DNA from: JBCCQL01 sp039414355
Lineage (GTDB): Bacteria; Planctomycetota; Planctomycetia; Pirellulales; Lacipirellulaceae
Reading direction: 5' to 3'
DNA length: 64,000 nt
NCBI GenBank assembly: GCA_039414355.1
Contig: JBCDJN010000004.1
Location: 1-64,000, forward strand
Each line of letters begins with the position of its first letter. The stretch's first letter is position 1. Positions 50,850-59,350 of the stretch are shown here, piece after piece. Position numbers and translations under genes: made by a program. A model generated the notes under the pieces. That model did not search any database and had not been told where the DNA came from. It saw only the letters and a program-made list of their open reading frames with translations.

Positions 50850-52406
50850 ATGACCGACGCCACGCCACCCGCCGACCCCACCGCCGGCCCCGCGGGCGCG
50901 GACTACGTGGTCGTCGCCCGGCGCTACCGTCCGCAGACGTTCGGGGAGCTAATCGGTCAGGAGCATGTCGCCCGCGCACTGACCCAGGCGATCGCCACCG
51001 GTCGGATCGGGCACGCCTACCTGTTCACGGGCGCCCGGGGCGTGGGGAAGACCTCCGCCGCCCGCGTCTTCGCTAAGGCGCTCAACTGCACCACCGCCGA
51101 CGGCCCAACGCCCGACCCGTGCAACCGCTGCGACGTGTGCGTGAGCGTCTCCTCCGGCGACGACGTGGACGTGCTCGAAATCGACGGCGCCAGCAACCGC
51201 GGCATCGACGAGATCCGGCAGCTCCGCCAAAACGCCGGCGTGCGGCCGAGCCGCGCACGGATGAAGGTGTACATCATTGATGAAGTGCACATGCTCACCA
51301 AGGAGGCGTTCAACGCGCTGCTTAAGACGCTCGAAGAACCGCCGGAGCACGTGAAGTTCATCTTCGCGACCACCGAGCCGAACAAGATCCCCATCACCAT
51401 CTTGTCTCGGTGCCAACGGTTTGACTTCGCGGGCATCGAGTCCGCCAGCATCCGTGAGCGGCTCGCTCAAATCGCGGCGGCCGAGGGTGTGGCGATCGAA
51501 GACGCCGCGCTGCAAACGCTCGCGCTGCGTGCCGCCGGTTCGATGCGCGACAGCCAGTCGCTGCTGGAGCAACTGCTCGCCTCGTGCAGCGGAGAGATTA
51601 CCTCGGCGGACGTCAACACGCTGCTGGGCGTGGCGCCGACCGAGCGGGTCGCCGGCCTGGCGGCGTGCCTCGCCAACCGCGACGCGGCCGCCGCCCTGGC
51701 CGAACTCGACGCGGCGCTCGCCGGCGGCGCCGATCCGGGGCAGCTCATCGATCAGCTCATGGCGTTCTTCCGGGACGCGCTGACGCTGTGCGTGGGCTGC
51801 GGCGTCGATCGCCTGCTCGCCACGCCGCCGGGCGAGGCGGACTCGCTCCGCGCGCTTGCCGATCGGCTTGGGGTTCACACGGTCATGGCGGTGCTGCAGG
51901 TGCTGGATCAGACGGCAGCTCGACTCCGCGTGAGCGTGCACGCACGGACCCTGGCCGAGATGGCCATGGTACGCGTGGTAACGCTGGGCGACTTGGAAGA
52001 GATCGCCACGCTCGCCGCAACGCTCAAGCAAGGATCGCCGCTGCCGCCGCCCGCCGCGCCGGCGACGCCGTCGCAGCGCGCCGCCCCCGAGCCAACCTCG
52101 AGCGCCGCGGCGGGCCGACCGACAGCACCAACGCCGCCGCAAACGCCAACGCCGCCGCCCGCCCCCAAGCCGGCGGCGCCCAGTGCCCCTTCTTCCGAAC
52201 AAGCGGGCTCTGGCCCCGACGACGAGGGCTTAGCCAAGCAGCTACAAGCCCGCTTGGCTGATTCCGCGTCCGCCGGCCAGCCAGCGGTTAGAAAGAGCCG
52301 CCGACAACTCGAAGCGGAAGTCTCGGAAAACAGTTTCGTCAAGAAGGCTACCGACCTCTTCGAGGTTGAGCCGGGTAAGCTCCGGTATACCCCGCCGGCG
52401 AACTGA
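50850..52406 (+). CDS. dnaX: DNA polymerase III subunits gamma and tau
   Basis: DnaX is the clamp-loader ATPase. The 518-residue product has Walker A GARGVGKTS (61-69), the zinc module with Cys80, Cys91, Cys94 and Cys97 (PCNRCDVC), and a Walker-B-like DEVHMLTKEAFNALLKTLEE. The sensor-region block KFIFATTEPNKIPITILSRCQRFDF follows. Domain III is present, then a Pro/Ala-rich linker and a short conserved end (VKKATDLFEVEPGKLRYTP). A slippery A/T run for a gamma frameshift is not obvious. ATG 50850 is chosen because upstream sequence is SRP RNA. ybaB follows 163 bases later, a common order. Confidence 0.95.
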   Translation: MTDATPPADPTAGPAGADYVVVARRYRPQTFGELIGQEHVARALTQAIATGRIGHAYLFTGARGVGKTSAARVFAKALNCTTADGPTPDPCNRCDVCVSVSSGDDVDVLEIDGASNRGIDEIRQLRQNAGVRPSRARMKVYIIDEVHMLTKEAFNALLKTLEEPPEHVKFIFATTEPNKIPITILSRCQRFDFAGIESASIRERLAQIAAAEGVAIEDAALQTLALRAAGSMRDSQSLLEQLLASCSGEITSADVNTLLGVAPTERVAGLAACLANRDAAAALAELDAALAGGADPGQLIDQLMAFFRDALTLCVGCGVDRLLATPPGEADSLRALADRLGVHTVMAVLQVLDQTAARLRVSVHARTLAEMAMVRVVTLGDLEEIATLAATLKQGSPLPPPAAPATPSQRAAPEPTSSAAAGRPTAPTPPQTPTPPPAPKPAAPSAPSSEQAGSGPDDEGLAKQLQARLADSASAGQPAVRKSRRQLEAEVSENSFVKKATDLFEVEPGKLRYTPPAN

Positions 52407-52412
52407 ACCAGC

Positions 52413-52435
52413 ATTTTGCGACTTGTGCGCAAAAT
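52413..52435. repeat. Perfect AT-rich palindrome after dnaX
   Basis: ATTTTGCG (52413-52420) and CGCAAAAT (52428-52435) form an 8-bp stem with a 7-nt loop. It lies directly after the dnaX stop and has no T-tract, so it is not a standard terminator. It could be an operator or a weak mRNA stabiliser upstream of ybaB. Confidence 0.45.
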
Positions 52436-52569
52436 AGTGTGGATCGACGGTGATCTCCGTTACATTGCATGTTTAGCCTACGGTACACTTTTGCTACTCT
52501 GCGGCGACGCGGCAGTAACGATCCAGGCGGGTTGAGAAACCGTTCCAGACGACCAACAACGAGACGACC

Positions 52570-52920
52570 ATGTTTAAGGGATTGGGGCAGCTCGCCAACC
52601 TCGGCGCCACGATGGGAAAGCTGCAGGCGATGCAAGCGGAACTCAAGGAGAAGCGGGTTACCGGCGCCGCCGGCGGGGGACTCGTCGAAATCGAGGCCAC
52701 TGGCGCGGGGGAAGTGCTGGCCGTGCGGATTGCGCCGACGCTGATGGAGAAGCCCGAAGGTCCCGATCGAGAGATGATTGAGGACCTGATCGCCTCGGCC
52801 GTAAACGACGTGTCGCAAAAGGCGAAGCAGATGTACGCCGAGACGATGCAAGACGCTGCCGGTGACCTCAACATTCCCGGGTTGGGCGACATGCTAAACC
52901 GGTTCGGCGGCGCTCAGTAG
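52570..52920 (+). CDS. ybaB: Nucleoid-associated protein, YbaB/EbfC family
   Basis: YbaB proteins are small dimeric DNA-binding proteins, commonly encoded between dnaX and recR. The 116-residue product starts MFKGLGQLANLGATMGKLQA, has the conserved block VTGAAGGGLVEIEATGAGEV, ends with NRFGGAQ, and fits the family length. recR does not follow; the next gene is rpoN 247 bases later. ATG 52570 has no strong RBS but ACGAGACGACC precedes it. Confidence 0.9.
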   Translation: MFKGLGQLANLGATMGKLQAMQAELKEKRVTGAAGGGLVEIEATGAGEVLAVRIAPTLMEKPEGPDREMIEDLIASAVNDVSQKAKQMYAETMQDAAGDLNIPGLGDMLNRFGGAQ

Positions 52921-53166
52921 ACCGCCTCCGCGACACGGTCAATTCTTGCCTCTGAAGCGACGGCATTTGCTTGCTGTCGCCCCCCCTCGGCGGCCGTTCA
53001 CTGTCGCGGTAAACGCCTGAACGCCCGCCGCAAGGTACACTTGGGCGTGGCCCGCCCCGCGTTTGCGCTGCCCGTTTGGCCTTATCCGCTCGGTGGCGGT
53101 ATGCTAAACCGCGCACAGTCTCGGCAGCGCGTCGGGAGTCCATTCCTCTGATGCTCAGGACGAAAC

Positions 53167-54693
53167 ATGCGGTTGTCCCTCGGACAGCAGATGCAGCTTG
53201 CCCAGAAGCAAGTGCTTGCGCCCCGCATGATCCAGTCGATGGAGATCTTGCAACTGCCCATTCAGGCGTTGCAAGAGCGGATTGAGCAGGAGATGGAAGA
53301 GAACCCGTGCCTGGAGCAGGCCGAGGAGCCCAGCGACTCCGACGGGCCGCCGGCCGAGGAAGCCGAGAGCAAAGACACGCGCAGCGAAGACGAGCGCGAG
53401 CTGGTCATCGACGAGACGCAAAACAACGAGGAGGACTTCGAACGCCTCCTCAACATGGCAGACAACCTGCCGGACGACTACGAAGAGCGGAGCCGCCCGT
53501 CACGCGGCCAGATGGAGGCGGACGCGGATCGGGCTCACGACCAGATGGCCAACATGGTCGCTCGGCCCGAGTCGTTGGCGGACTACCTAAGCCATCAGCT
53601 CTCGTGGTTTGAAGCCGAGGACGAAGTCCGTCGGATGGCCGAGCGGATCATCTACAGCCTGGACCACAACGGCTACCTGAAGTCGCCGCTCGAGGAGTTG
53701 ATCCCGCCATCTCCCGAGCAGCTCAACGGCGCCGCCGAGGCGTATCAGCAGCGGCAGCGGGAGATCGCCGAGCGCGGCCTGCAGTTAGTGCAGTCGCTCG
53801 ACCCGCCGGGCGTTGGCGCCCGCGACCTACGCGAATGCCTGCTCTTGCAGATCACGCCCGCCACGCCGCTCCGTGAGGAGGTGCAGCAGCTAGTCTCCGA
53901 TCACTTGGTCGACCTTGAGAAGAACCGCCTGCCGGTCATCGCCAAGAAGACCGGCATGACGATCGAAGAGATCCAAGACGCCTGGGAAGAACTCCGCAAG
54001 CTCAACCCGAAGCCTGGCGCCGACTTCAGCGAGGTGGCGGCGCCGGCCGTGACGCCGGACGTCTACGTCGACAAGAACGAGGAGGGCCGCTACGAGGTTC
54101 GCCTGGAAGACGGTCAGCTGCCGAGCCTCTGGATCAGCCCCGGCCACCGCCGGATGCTGCAGCAAGCCGTGGCAGCCGGGCAAAAGGAAACCATCGACTG
54201 GATCAAGCGCAAGATCAACTCCGCCCAATGGCTGATCGAGGCGATCGAACAACGCCGCGGCACGCTCACGCGAGTCTCGCAAGCCATCGTGGATCACCAG
54301 ACGCGGTTCCTCGACGAGGGCCCCGAGTTCATCGAGCCACTCAAGATGCAGCAGATCGCCGACAAGGTGGGCGTGCACGTCACCACGGTCAGCCGGGCGG
54401 TTGACGATAAGTGGATCCAGGCGCCCCGCGGGATCTACCCGCTGCGGCGGTTCTTTGTCGGCGGCACCACCGGCGCCGACGGCGAAGACATCGCCTGGGA
54501 CCGCGTCCGGCTGAAGCTTCAAGAGCTGGTCGACGCCGAGGATAAGAGCAAGCCGCTCTCCGACGACGCCCTGGTCGACCAACTCGCCAAGCACGGCATC
54601 ACCGTCGCCCGCCGGACGGTCACGAAGTACCGCAAGGCGATGCAGATCCCCAGCAGCCGCGAACGCCGCGACTGGACGAAGGCCAGCAAGTAG
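53167..54693 (+). CDS. rpoN: RNA polymerase sigma-54 factor
   Basis: Sigma-54 directs RNA polymerase to -24/-12 promoters that need an activator ATPase. The 508-residue product has the region I Gln-rich start (MRLSLGQQMQLAQKQVLAPR, then MEILQLPIQALQERIEQEME), an acidic region II (about residues 50-115), the core-binding and HTH regions, and the RpoN box ARRTVTKYR (481-489). Length and all domains are complete, so it should be functional. AGGA lies eight bases before ATG 53167. The downstream end abuts the left edge of the glycan island. The usual rpoN neighbours (lptB, hpf, ptsN) are not present. Confidence 0.96.
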   Translation: MRLSLGQQMQLAQKQVLAPRMIQSMEILQLPIQALQERIEQEMEENPCLEQAEEPSDSDGPPAEEAESKDTRSEDERELVIDETQNNEEDFERLLNMADNLPDDYEERSRPSRGQMEADADRAHDQMANMVARPESLADYLSHQLSWFEAEDEVRRMAERIIYSLDHNGYLKSPLEELIPPSPEQLNGAAEAYQQRQREIAERGLQLVQSLDPPGVGARDLRECLLLQITPATPLREEVQQLVSDHLVDLEKNRLPVIAKKTGMTIEEIQDAWEELRKLNPKPGADFSEVAAPAVTPDVYVDKNEEGRYEVRLEDGQLPSLWISPGHRRMLQQAVAAGQKETIDWIKRKINSAQWLIEAIEQRRGTLTRVSQAIVDHQTRFLDEGPEFIEPLKMQQIADKVGVHVTTVSRAVDDKWIQAPRGIYPLRRFFVGGTTGADGEDIAWDRVRLKLQELVDAEDKSKPLSDDALVDQLAKHGITVARRTVTKYRKAMQIPSSRERRDWTKASK

Positions 54694-55288
54694 CCGAGCA
54701 ACCGCTCGCGGCGTTCCAAAGGTGAGAGCGGGCGGGGTGGGATTCGAACCACCAGCACTGCCGCGGACGACGGTGCTTGCGACAGACAAAGCTGCATAGA
54801 GCCAACGAGCAGCTTCGGGGCGCTAGGACCGAAACGCCGTCGCGCAAAGCACCGCAGCGGCCTTCGCACCTCGATAGCCGCTGCCATCGCATGCAGTGCT
54901 AGCTTGCAGACGCGACAGGGTCGAGGTTCTCGAATGACCAGCCAACTCCCTCGCCATGCAACGGCGGGCGACGCTCTTCAAGAGTTGGAGATGGCCACCG
55001 CCTGGCAACCGCGATGACGGCTCCTAGATCGGTGTAGCCGCGAGGCGGGGTGATCTGCTACAGCTTCGGTAGACGGTGTCCGGTCGCGGCGTGCCAATCG
55101 ACGCGACAAAGAACCGATTGATTCGCATGGCGCGAAGCGTCGCTGGTCCGTAGCCGGCAACCGATCAAACCCTCGCGGCGGGTCCAACCGCGCAACCGAA
55201 GGCCGCCCCGTTCGGCGATAACCCACGGCAGCAAGACCTCCCTTAATCGCCAACACCGTCTGTCGCTCCTTCCTGGCAACGATCTTCA
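54694..55288. other. Non-coding junction between rpoN and the glycan island
   Basis: These 595 bases hold no convincing gene. The tRNA-3'-end-like fragment is at 54731-54753; the rest reads as short Arg-rich frames without an RBS. It is the left boundary of a stretch with different composition, a typical junction of an acquired segment. Confidence 0.5.
54731..54753 (-). other. tRNA 3'-end-like fragment (candidate attachment-site remnant)
   Basis: On the minus strand the sequence reads GGTGGTTCGAATCCCACC followed by CCGCC, resembling the T arm and 3' acceptor strand of a tRNA. The T stem is off by one base for a normal seven-base loop, and no matching 5' acceptor, D arm or anticodon arm lies within 90 bases upstream on that strand, so it is only a fragment. 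Tyrosine-recombinase elements often leave such pieces at their ends. No second copy was found by eye at the other side. Confidence 0.4.
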
Positions 55289-56311
55289 ATGAGCACCACC
55301 GACCGCCGCAGCATCGGCGACATCCTGATCAGCGTGGTGATCCCGTGCTACAACGAGGAAGACGTCCTCGAAGAGCTCTACAGGCGAGTTGAGGAAGCTG
55401 CGGCAGGCTGGGGCGCGGACTTCGAGGTTTTGACCGTTGACGATGGGTCTACAGACGCGACTTGGGACATACTCTCGGGCTTCGCGTCGCGTAACAGTCG
55501 ATGGAAGGCTTTGCGACTGTCGCGAAACTTCGGTCACCAAACCGCGCTGTGGGCCGGCTTGTGCAACGCCGAGGGCGGCGTGGTTGCCGTTCTTGACGCC
55601 GACTTGCAGGACCCACCCGAAGTCGTTCCCAAGCTGCTCGAGAAATGGAGCGAGGGCTTCGACACCGTCTACGCCATCCGGACCAAGCGTAAGGAGGGTC
55701 CGCTAAAGAAGGCCGCGTACCTCGCCTACTACCGAGTTCTAGCCTGCATGTCCGAGGTAGACATCCCGCTAGACACGGGCGACTTCTGTGTGATGGACCG
55801 ACGGGTTGTTGACGCGTTAACCTCGATCTCGGAGCCGGACCCATTCATCCGAGGACTGCGAGCTTGGCTTGGCTTCAAGCAGATCGGCGTCGCCTACGAG
55901 CGCCACCAACGAGCAGCGGGCGAAGTCAAGTACACCTTCGCCAAACTGATCCGGCTCGGGATGAACGGCATCATTAGCTTCTCGACGCGTCCGCTACGCC
56001 TTGCAACCTACTTCGGCTTCTTCGTTTCTCTGCTTGCCTTCCTTGGCGCCGTTTTCACATTGGTCCAGCGGGTCTTTGCGAGCTCTTTCGTCGCACTCGG
56101 CTTGGCTCCGGCGCCGGGCTTCGCCACGATCGTGATCGCGATCCTGTTTCTGGGCGGGGTGCAACTCGTCTGCCTCGGCATACTCGGAGAGTACGTAGCC
56201 AGGGTGTATGAGAGCGTCAAAGGCCGGCCGCAGTACGTTTTGAGCGAAACGCGTGGCATGCAACCAACGCGGGTGCTCGACATCGACACGAACCAAAAGA
56301 ATGTCGCGTGA
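55289..56311 (+). CDS. Family 2 glycosyltransferase, GtrB/ArnC-like, membrane-anchored
   Basis: These enzymes attach a sugar to undecaprenyl phosphate (bactoprenol glycosyltransferase) for later transfer to a surface glycan. The 340-residue product has a GT-A domain (residues about 13-235: VVIPCYNEEDVLEELYRRV, VDDGSTDATW, DADLQDPPEVV as DxD-like metal site) and two C-terminal transmembrane helices (about 240-262 and 270-300), as in GtrB. The stop is 89 bases before the next gene. A GtrA-type flippase would be expected, but the following gene is an LPG-synthase-TM protein. Base composition is lower in GC than most of the window. Confidence 0.9.
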   Translation: MSTTDRRSIGDILISVVIPCYNEEDVLEELYRRVEEAAAGWGADFEVLTVDDGSTDATWDILSGFASRNSRWKALRLSRNFGHQTALWAGLCNAEGGVVAVLDADLQDPPEVVPKLLEKWSEGFDTVYAIRTKRKEGPLKKAAYLAYYRVLACMSEVDIPLDTGDFCVMDRRVVDALTSISEPDPFIRGLRAWLGFKQIGVAYERHQRAAGEVKYTFAKLIRLGMNGIISFSTRPLRLATYFGFFVSLLAFLGAVFTLVQRVFASSFVALGLAPAPGFATIVIAILFLGGVQLVCLGILGEYVARVYESVKGRPQYVLSETRGMQPTRVLDIDTNQKNVA

Positions 56312-56400
56312 GCTAATGAGCGTTGAAGTATGCCGGACGATCTGAATCCGCCGACGCCCGTTGCAACCGACGCACACCGCAATCCCGACACTCTCTTGCC

Positions 56401-57444
56401 GTGACGCGTTTGAAGTTCATTGCGTGTTTGCTCGTCAGCCTAGCGACGCTCTGGTGGGCTTTTTCTGGAGTGAACTTCAGTGAGCTGGGTGATGCGCTGT
56501 CAAGGTTGTCATCCCGTTGGGCGTTGGTTCTCGCCGCCATCTACCTAAGCTCTTTTCTGCTGCGAGCGTGGCGATGGCGGCTCACACTGGCGCCGGTCGC
56601 CTTGGTTCCTGCCGGCGCTTCATTCTCATCAATTGTGCTCGGTTACGCTGCGAACAACATCTTGCCGGGCCGCCTTGGCGAGATCGTCCGGGCGGTCGCG
56701 TTGTCGGCTCAAACGTCAGTGTCCACGTCGACAGCGATTGCGTCGGTGTTCGTCGAGAGGGTCTTCGACGCCACGATCCTGCTGTTGTTCCTCGGGCTCT
56801 CCCTCTCGCAACTGCCGTCGGCTTCAAGCCAAGACCACACGCTCACCGCTTTGGCCGCCGCAGCGCTCGCGGCATGCGGCACAGGCTTCGCGGGGCTTGC
56901 CGTCGCTCGCATCGCTCCGGAGAGGGCTCTCCAATGGTTCGCACGCTTCGTATCTTGGACCCCTGGTGCACTTCACGCAAAGCTGATGTCCGTGGCCACC
57001 GACAGCGTGCGTGCGGTTAGCTTCATCGAGTTCAGCACCACCTTCGCGGCGACCGCTGCCCTGGGGATCGCCATTTGGGCAACTGAGGCCGCCGTCTTCT
57101 GGCTTGCGGCATACTCGATGGGCTTGAGTTCATCTCTCTGGCTCGCCCTATTTGCGCTAGCCGTAGTGAACTTTGGGATCCTTGTCCCTGCGGCTCCAGG
57201 ATACGTCGGGGTGTTCCAAGCGGCAGGCGTCTACGCTTACGGGCGTTGGGGCATCGGCGAACCGGAAGCACTCGCCTGCATCATCCTCATCCACGCAGTG
57301 CAATACCTCCCGATCACCTTCACCGGCGCCATACTCCTACCGGCGTCGGGATTGTCGCTGGCTAGCCTCTGCGGACCGGCCGACCACGCCAAAGTCGAGA
57401 CGCCCGCGAACGCCGCTCCGCCCGGGTTTGAGGCCATCAGATGA
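56401..57444 (+). CDS. Lysylphosphatidylglycerol-synthase-TM / UPF0104 family membrane protein
   Basis: A 347-residue polytopic membrane protein. The family hallmarks are RAWRWRLTLAPV after the second helix, the ANNILPGRLGEIVRA motif (about residues 78-92), and the C-terminal PGYVGVFQAAGVYAYG segment. About eight hydrophobic helices are visible. UPF0104 proteins are proposed to flip lipid-linked sugars or lipids; some archaeal/bacterial ones (AglD-like) are fused to glycosyltransferases. The GTG at 56401 is the likely start; upstream frames lack an RBS. Its stop overlaps the next ATG by four bases (ATGA), so it is coupled to the oxidoreductase. Confidence 0.8.
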   Translation: MTRLKFIACLLVSLATLWWAFSGVNFSELGDALSRLSSRWALVLAAIYLSSFLLRAWRWRLTLAPVALVPAGASFSSIVLGYAANNILPGRLGEIVRAVALSAQTSVSTSTAIASVFVERVFDATILLLFLGLSLSQLPSASSQDHTLTALAAAALAACGTGFAGLAVARIAPERALQWFARFVSWTPGALHAKLMSVATDSVRAVSFIEFSTTFAATAALGIAIWATEAAVFWLAAYSMGLSSSLWLALFALAVVNFGILVPAAPGYVGVFQAAGVYAYGRWGIGEPEALACIILIHAVQYLPITFTGAILLPASGLSLASLCGPADHAKVETPANAAPPGFEAIR

Positions 57445-58796
57445 CCACGTCGATTCTTGGCGCGGGCGCAACGGGCCTCGCAATGGCATACCTGTTGGCT
57501 AAGTCAGGCCAACGCGTTCGAATCCACGACGCAGCTGAACGACCAGGCGGACTGTTGGCAACCTTTGAGGTCGCGCCCGGCCGCCCACTTGAGTATTTCT
57601 ATCACCACTTCTTTACGCACGACGCGGAACTGAACTGGCTGCTCGAAGAACTCGACATCAAGGAACACGCGACGTTCTCCAAATCCACGATGGGTATCTA
57701 TCGCGAAGGACGTATCCACCGATTCGATGGTCCAGTCGACGCACTCCGCTTCGCACCGGTGCCGTGGCTCGGACGTTTGCGTTTCTTGGCGAGCTCAGCG
57801 CTTCTCGCGACGCGCAAGAAGTATGCGTCGGCAGACGACCAGCGAGCGCTGGAATGGTTCACTCGCTGGGCCGGGCCTCGCGCTACCGACGCGATCTGGC
57901 GACCGATGATGCAAATCAAGTTTGGAGACGCCGCACCAGAGGTGCCTCTCGCATGGATGGCCGGCCGACTTCGCCAACGTGTGCTCTCGCGCAGGAAAGG
58001 CGGCGAACGACTCGGATACCTGATTGGCAGTTCGCAGCTGCTGGTCGACCGACTCGTTGAGAAGCTAATAGAATTAGGTGTTGAACTCCGTCTTGGTGAA
58101 CCAGTGCTTCAGCTCGTTAACGATCACAACAATGCGGTATGCGGGGCGCGCACAATCAACGGCGACTATCACGCCGACCGAGTCTTCAGCACACTGCCGA
58201 CGTCCGTGCTAAGCACGCTCATAGAACCTCACAATAAATCATATGCTGAAGAGCTGAGCCGTATCGAGTACTACGGCGCAATTTGCACAGTACTTACTCT
58301 CGACCAGCCGTTGTCACCGGTCTATTGGTTGAATGTCGCTGACAAGGGCTACGACTTTGGCGGTGTCATCGAACAGACCCATCTCGTTCCCGCATCGGAA
58401 TACGACGGCGCACACGTTGTCTATCTCTCAAGGTACGTCCAACTCGCCGATGATTACTGGTCGCTTTCCGATGAAGAGATCAAGACAAGGCAAATCGAAC
58501 AGCTCGGAGCACTCTTCTCGACAGACATAAACAGCAGTCTTCGGCAAAGCTGGGTTTTTCGGAGTCGCCACGCCGCGCCCGTCACCGGATTGCACTTCCC
58601 GCGTCTCATCCCGCAATATCGCTCGCCAATAGATGGTCTGTATGTCGCAAGCATGTGCCACCTTTACCCAGACGAGCGAAGCGTTAACAACAGCGTACGC
58701 ATCGCCGCGGAAGCTTTGCGCGCGGCAGGCGAAAACGCCGCCGCCAACTTGGTGCCAAACGGGCTCAGCTTCGCCGGTCGCTTCGGCGCAAACTAG
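57441..58796 (+). CDS. FAD-dependent oxidoreductase (amine oxidase / protoporphyrinogen oxidase-like)
   Basis: The 451-residue product has an N-terminal dinucleotide-binding GxGxxG (Gly7, Gly9, Gly12 in ILGAGATGLAMAYLLA) and the FAD motif RPGGLLATFEV (about residues 34-44). It ends with the flavin-contact region DGLYVASMCHLYPDERSVNNSV. The middle has the YPDH-type substrate domain. Such enzymes are common in O-antigen clusters next to GT2 and UPF0104 genes, possibly modifying a nucleotide sugar or lipid-linked sugar. It overlaps the preceding gene by four bases. G+C here is much lower than most of the window (58081-58140 has 28 G/C of 60). Confidence 0.87.
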   Translation: MTTSILGAGATGLAMAYLLAKSGQRVRIHDAAERPGGLLATFEVAPGRPLEYFYHHFFTHDAELNWLLEELDIKEHATFSKSTMGIYREGRIHRFDGPVDALRFAPVPWLGRLRFLASSALLATRKKYASADDQRALEWFTRWAGPRATDAIWRPMMQIKFGDAAPEVPLAWMAGRLRQRVLSRRKGGERLGYLIGSSQLLVDRLVEKLIELGVELRLGEPVLQLVNDHNNAVCGARTINGDYHADRVFSTLPTSVLSTLIEPHNKSYAEELSRIEYYGAICTVLTLDQPLSPVYWLNVADKGYDFGGVIEQTHLVPASEYDGAHVVYLSRYVQLADDYWSLSDEEIKTRQIEQLGALFSTDINSSLRQSWVFRSRHAAPVTGLHFPRLIPQYRSPIDGLYVASMCHLYPDERSVNNSVRIAAEALRAAGENAAANLVPNGLSFAGRFGAN

Positions 58797-59350
58797 TCAA
58801 ACGCATTCCACCCCAAGGCGCAAGAGATCGCTGGCGGACATCCAACCACCTCACTAACAGAGCCTCTAGGCGTCGACTCTGCTGTTTCCGCCAGCCCATC
58901 GGTGACGCGATAATCGCCGGCAACTATCATTCCGCACAAACGTCGACAGAACTAAGCTTCCACCCTCCACGACGTTTCGTCGTTGCAAGATTGCTCCGCG
59001 GACTTCACTCTCGCATCTGCCAGCTTCTTGACTCGAGTTGAGATACATACTCCGTATTCGTTTATAACACTTAGAGCCACGGCAACCGCCTTCGCCACGC
59101 CTCAGACGACAACGCCACAGAGACTGCGCCGAGTCCGGCACAGGCATGCATGCGGGACCGCTCTTGCTCGACGAACTGGCCGGCCGACCCAGCGGTAGTC
59201 GCACTTCATTGCCACCTCGCACGAAAAGCATGAGCGAAGCCAACCTCTTGGCAGCGTGAGGCAAGGAACGAAAACTCCGCCCAATTCTCGCATCCTTCGA
59301 CTACCACACGAGATATACGATCGTCATGTGAACGGCGATCGGAACGCGGC
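58797..59350. other. Intergenic region inside the glycan island
   Basis: These 554 bases contain no convincing gene; a leftward frame of 132 codons lacks family resemblance and RBS. The AT-rich patch at about 59038-59068 holds a possible promoter (see that entry). Composition is lower in GC than the chromosome average. Confidence 0.45.
59038..59068 (+). promoter_or_regulatory. Weak candidate promoter before the DUF6798-like gene
   Basis: TTGAGA (59038-59043) is followed after 19 bases by TATAAC (59063-59068), or after 17 by TTTATA. It would transcribe towards the membrane protein gene at 59351 with a leader of about 275 bases. The match is modest. Confidence 0.3.

Noticed and set aside
54731..54830. 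Complete tRNA on the minus strand
   Set aside because: Only a T-arm-like and 3' end piece exists; no acceptor 5' half, D arm or anticodon arm is found.
58866..59264. Leftward gene of 132 codons inside the island
   Set aside because: No RBS, no family, Arg/Ser/Cys-rich; treated as non-coding.
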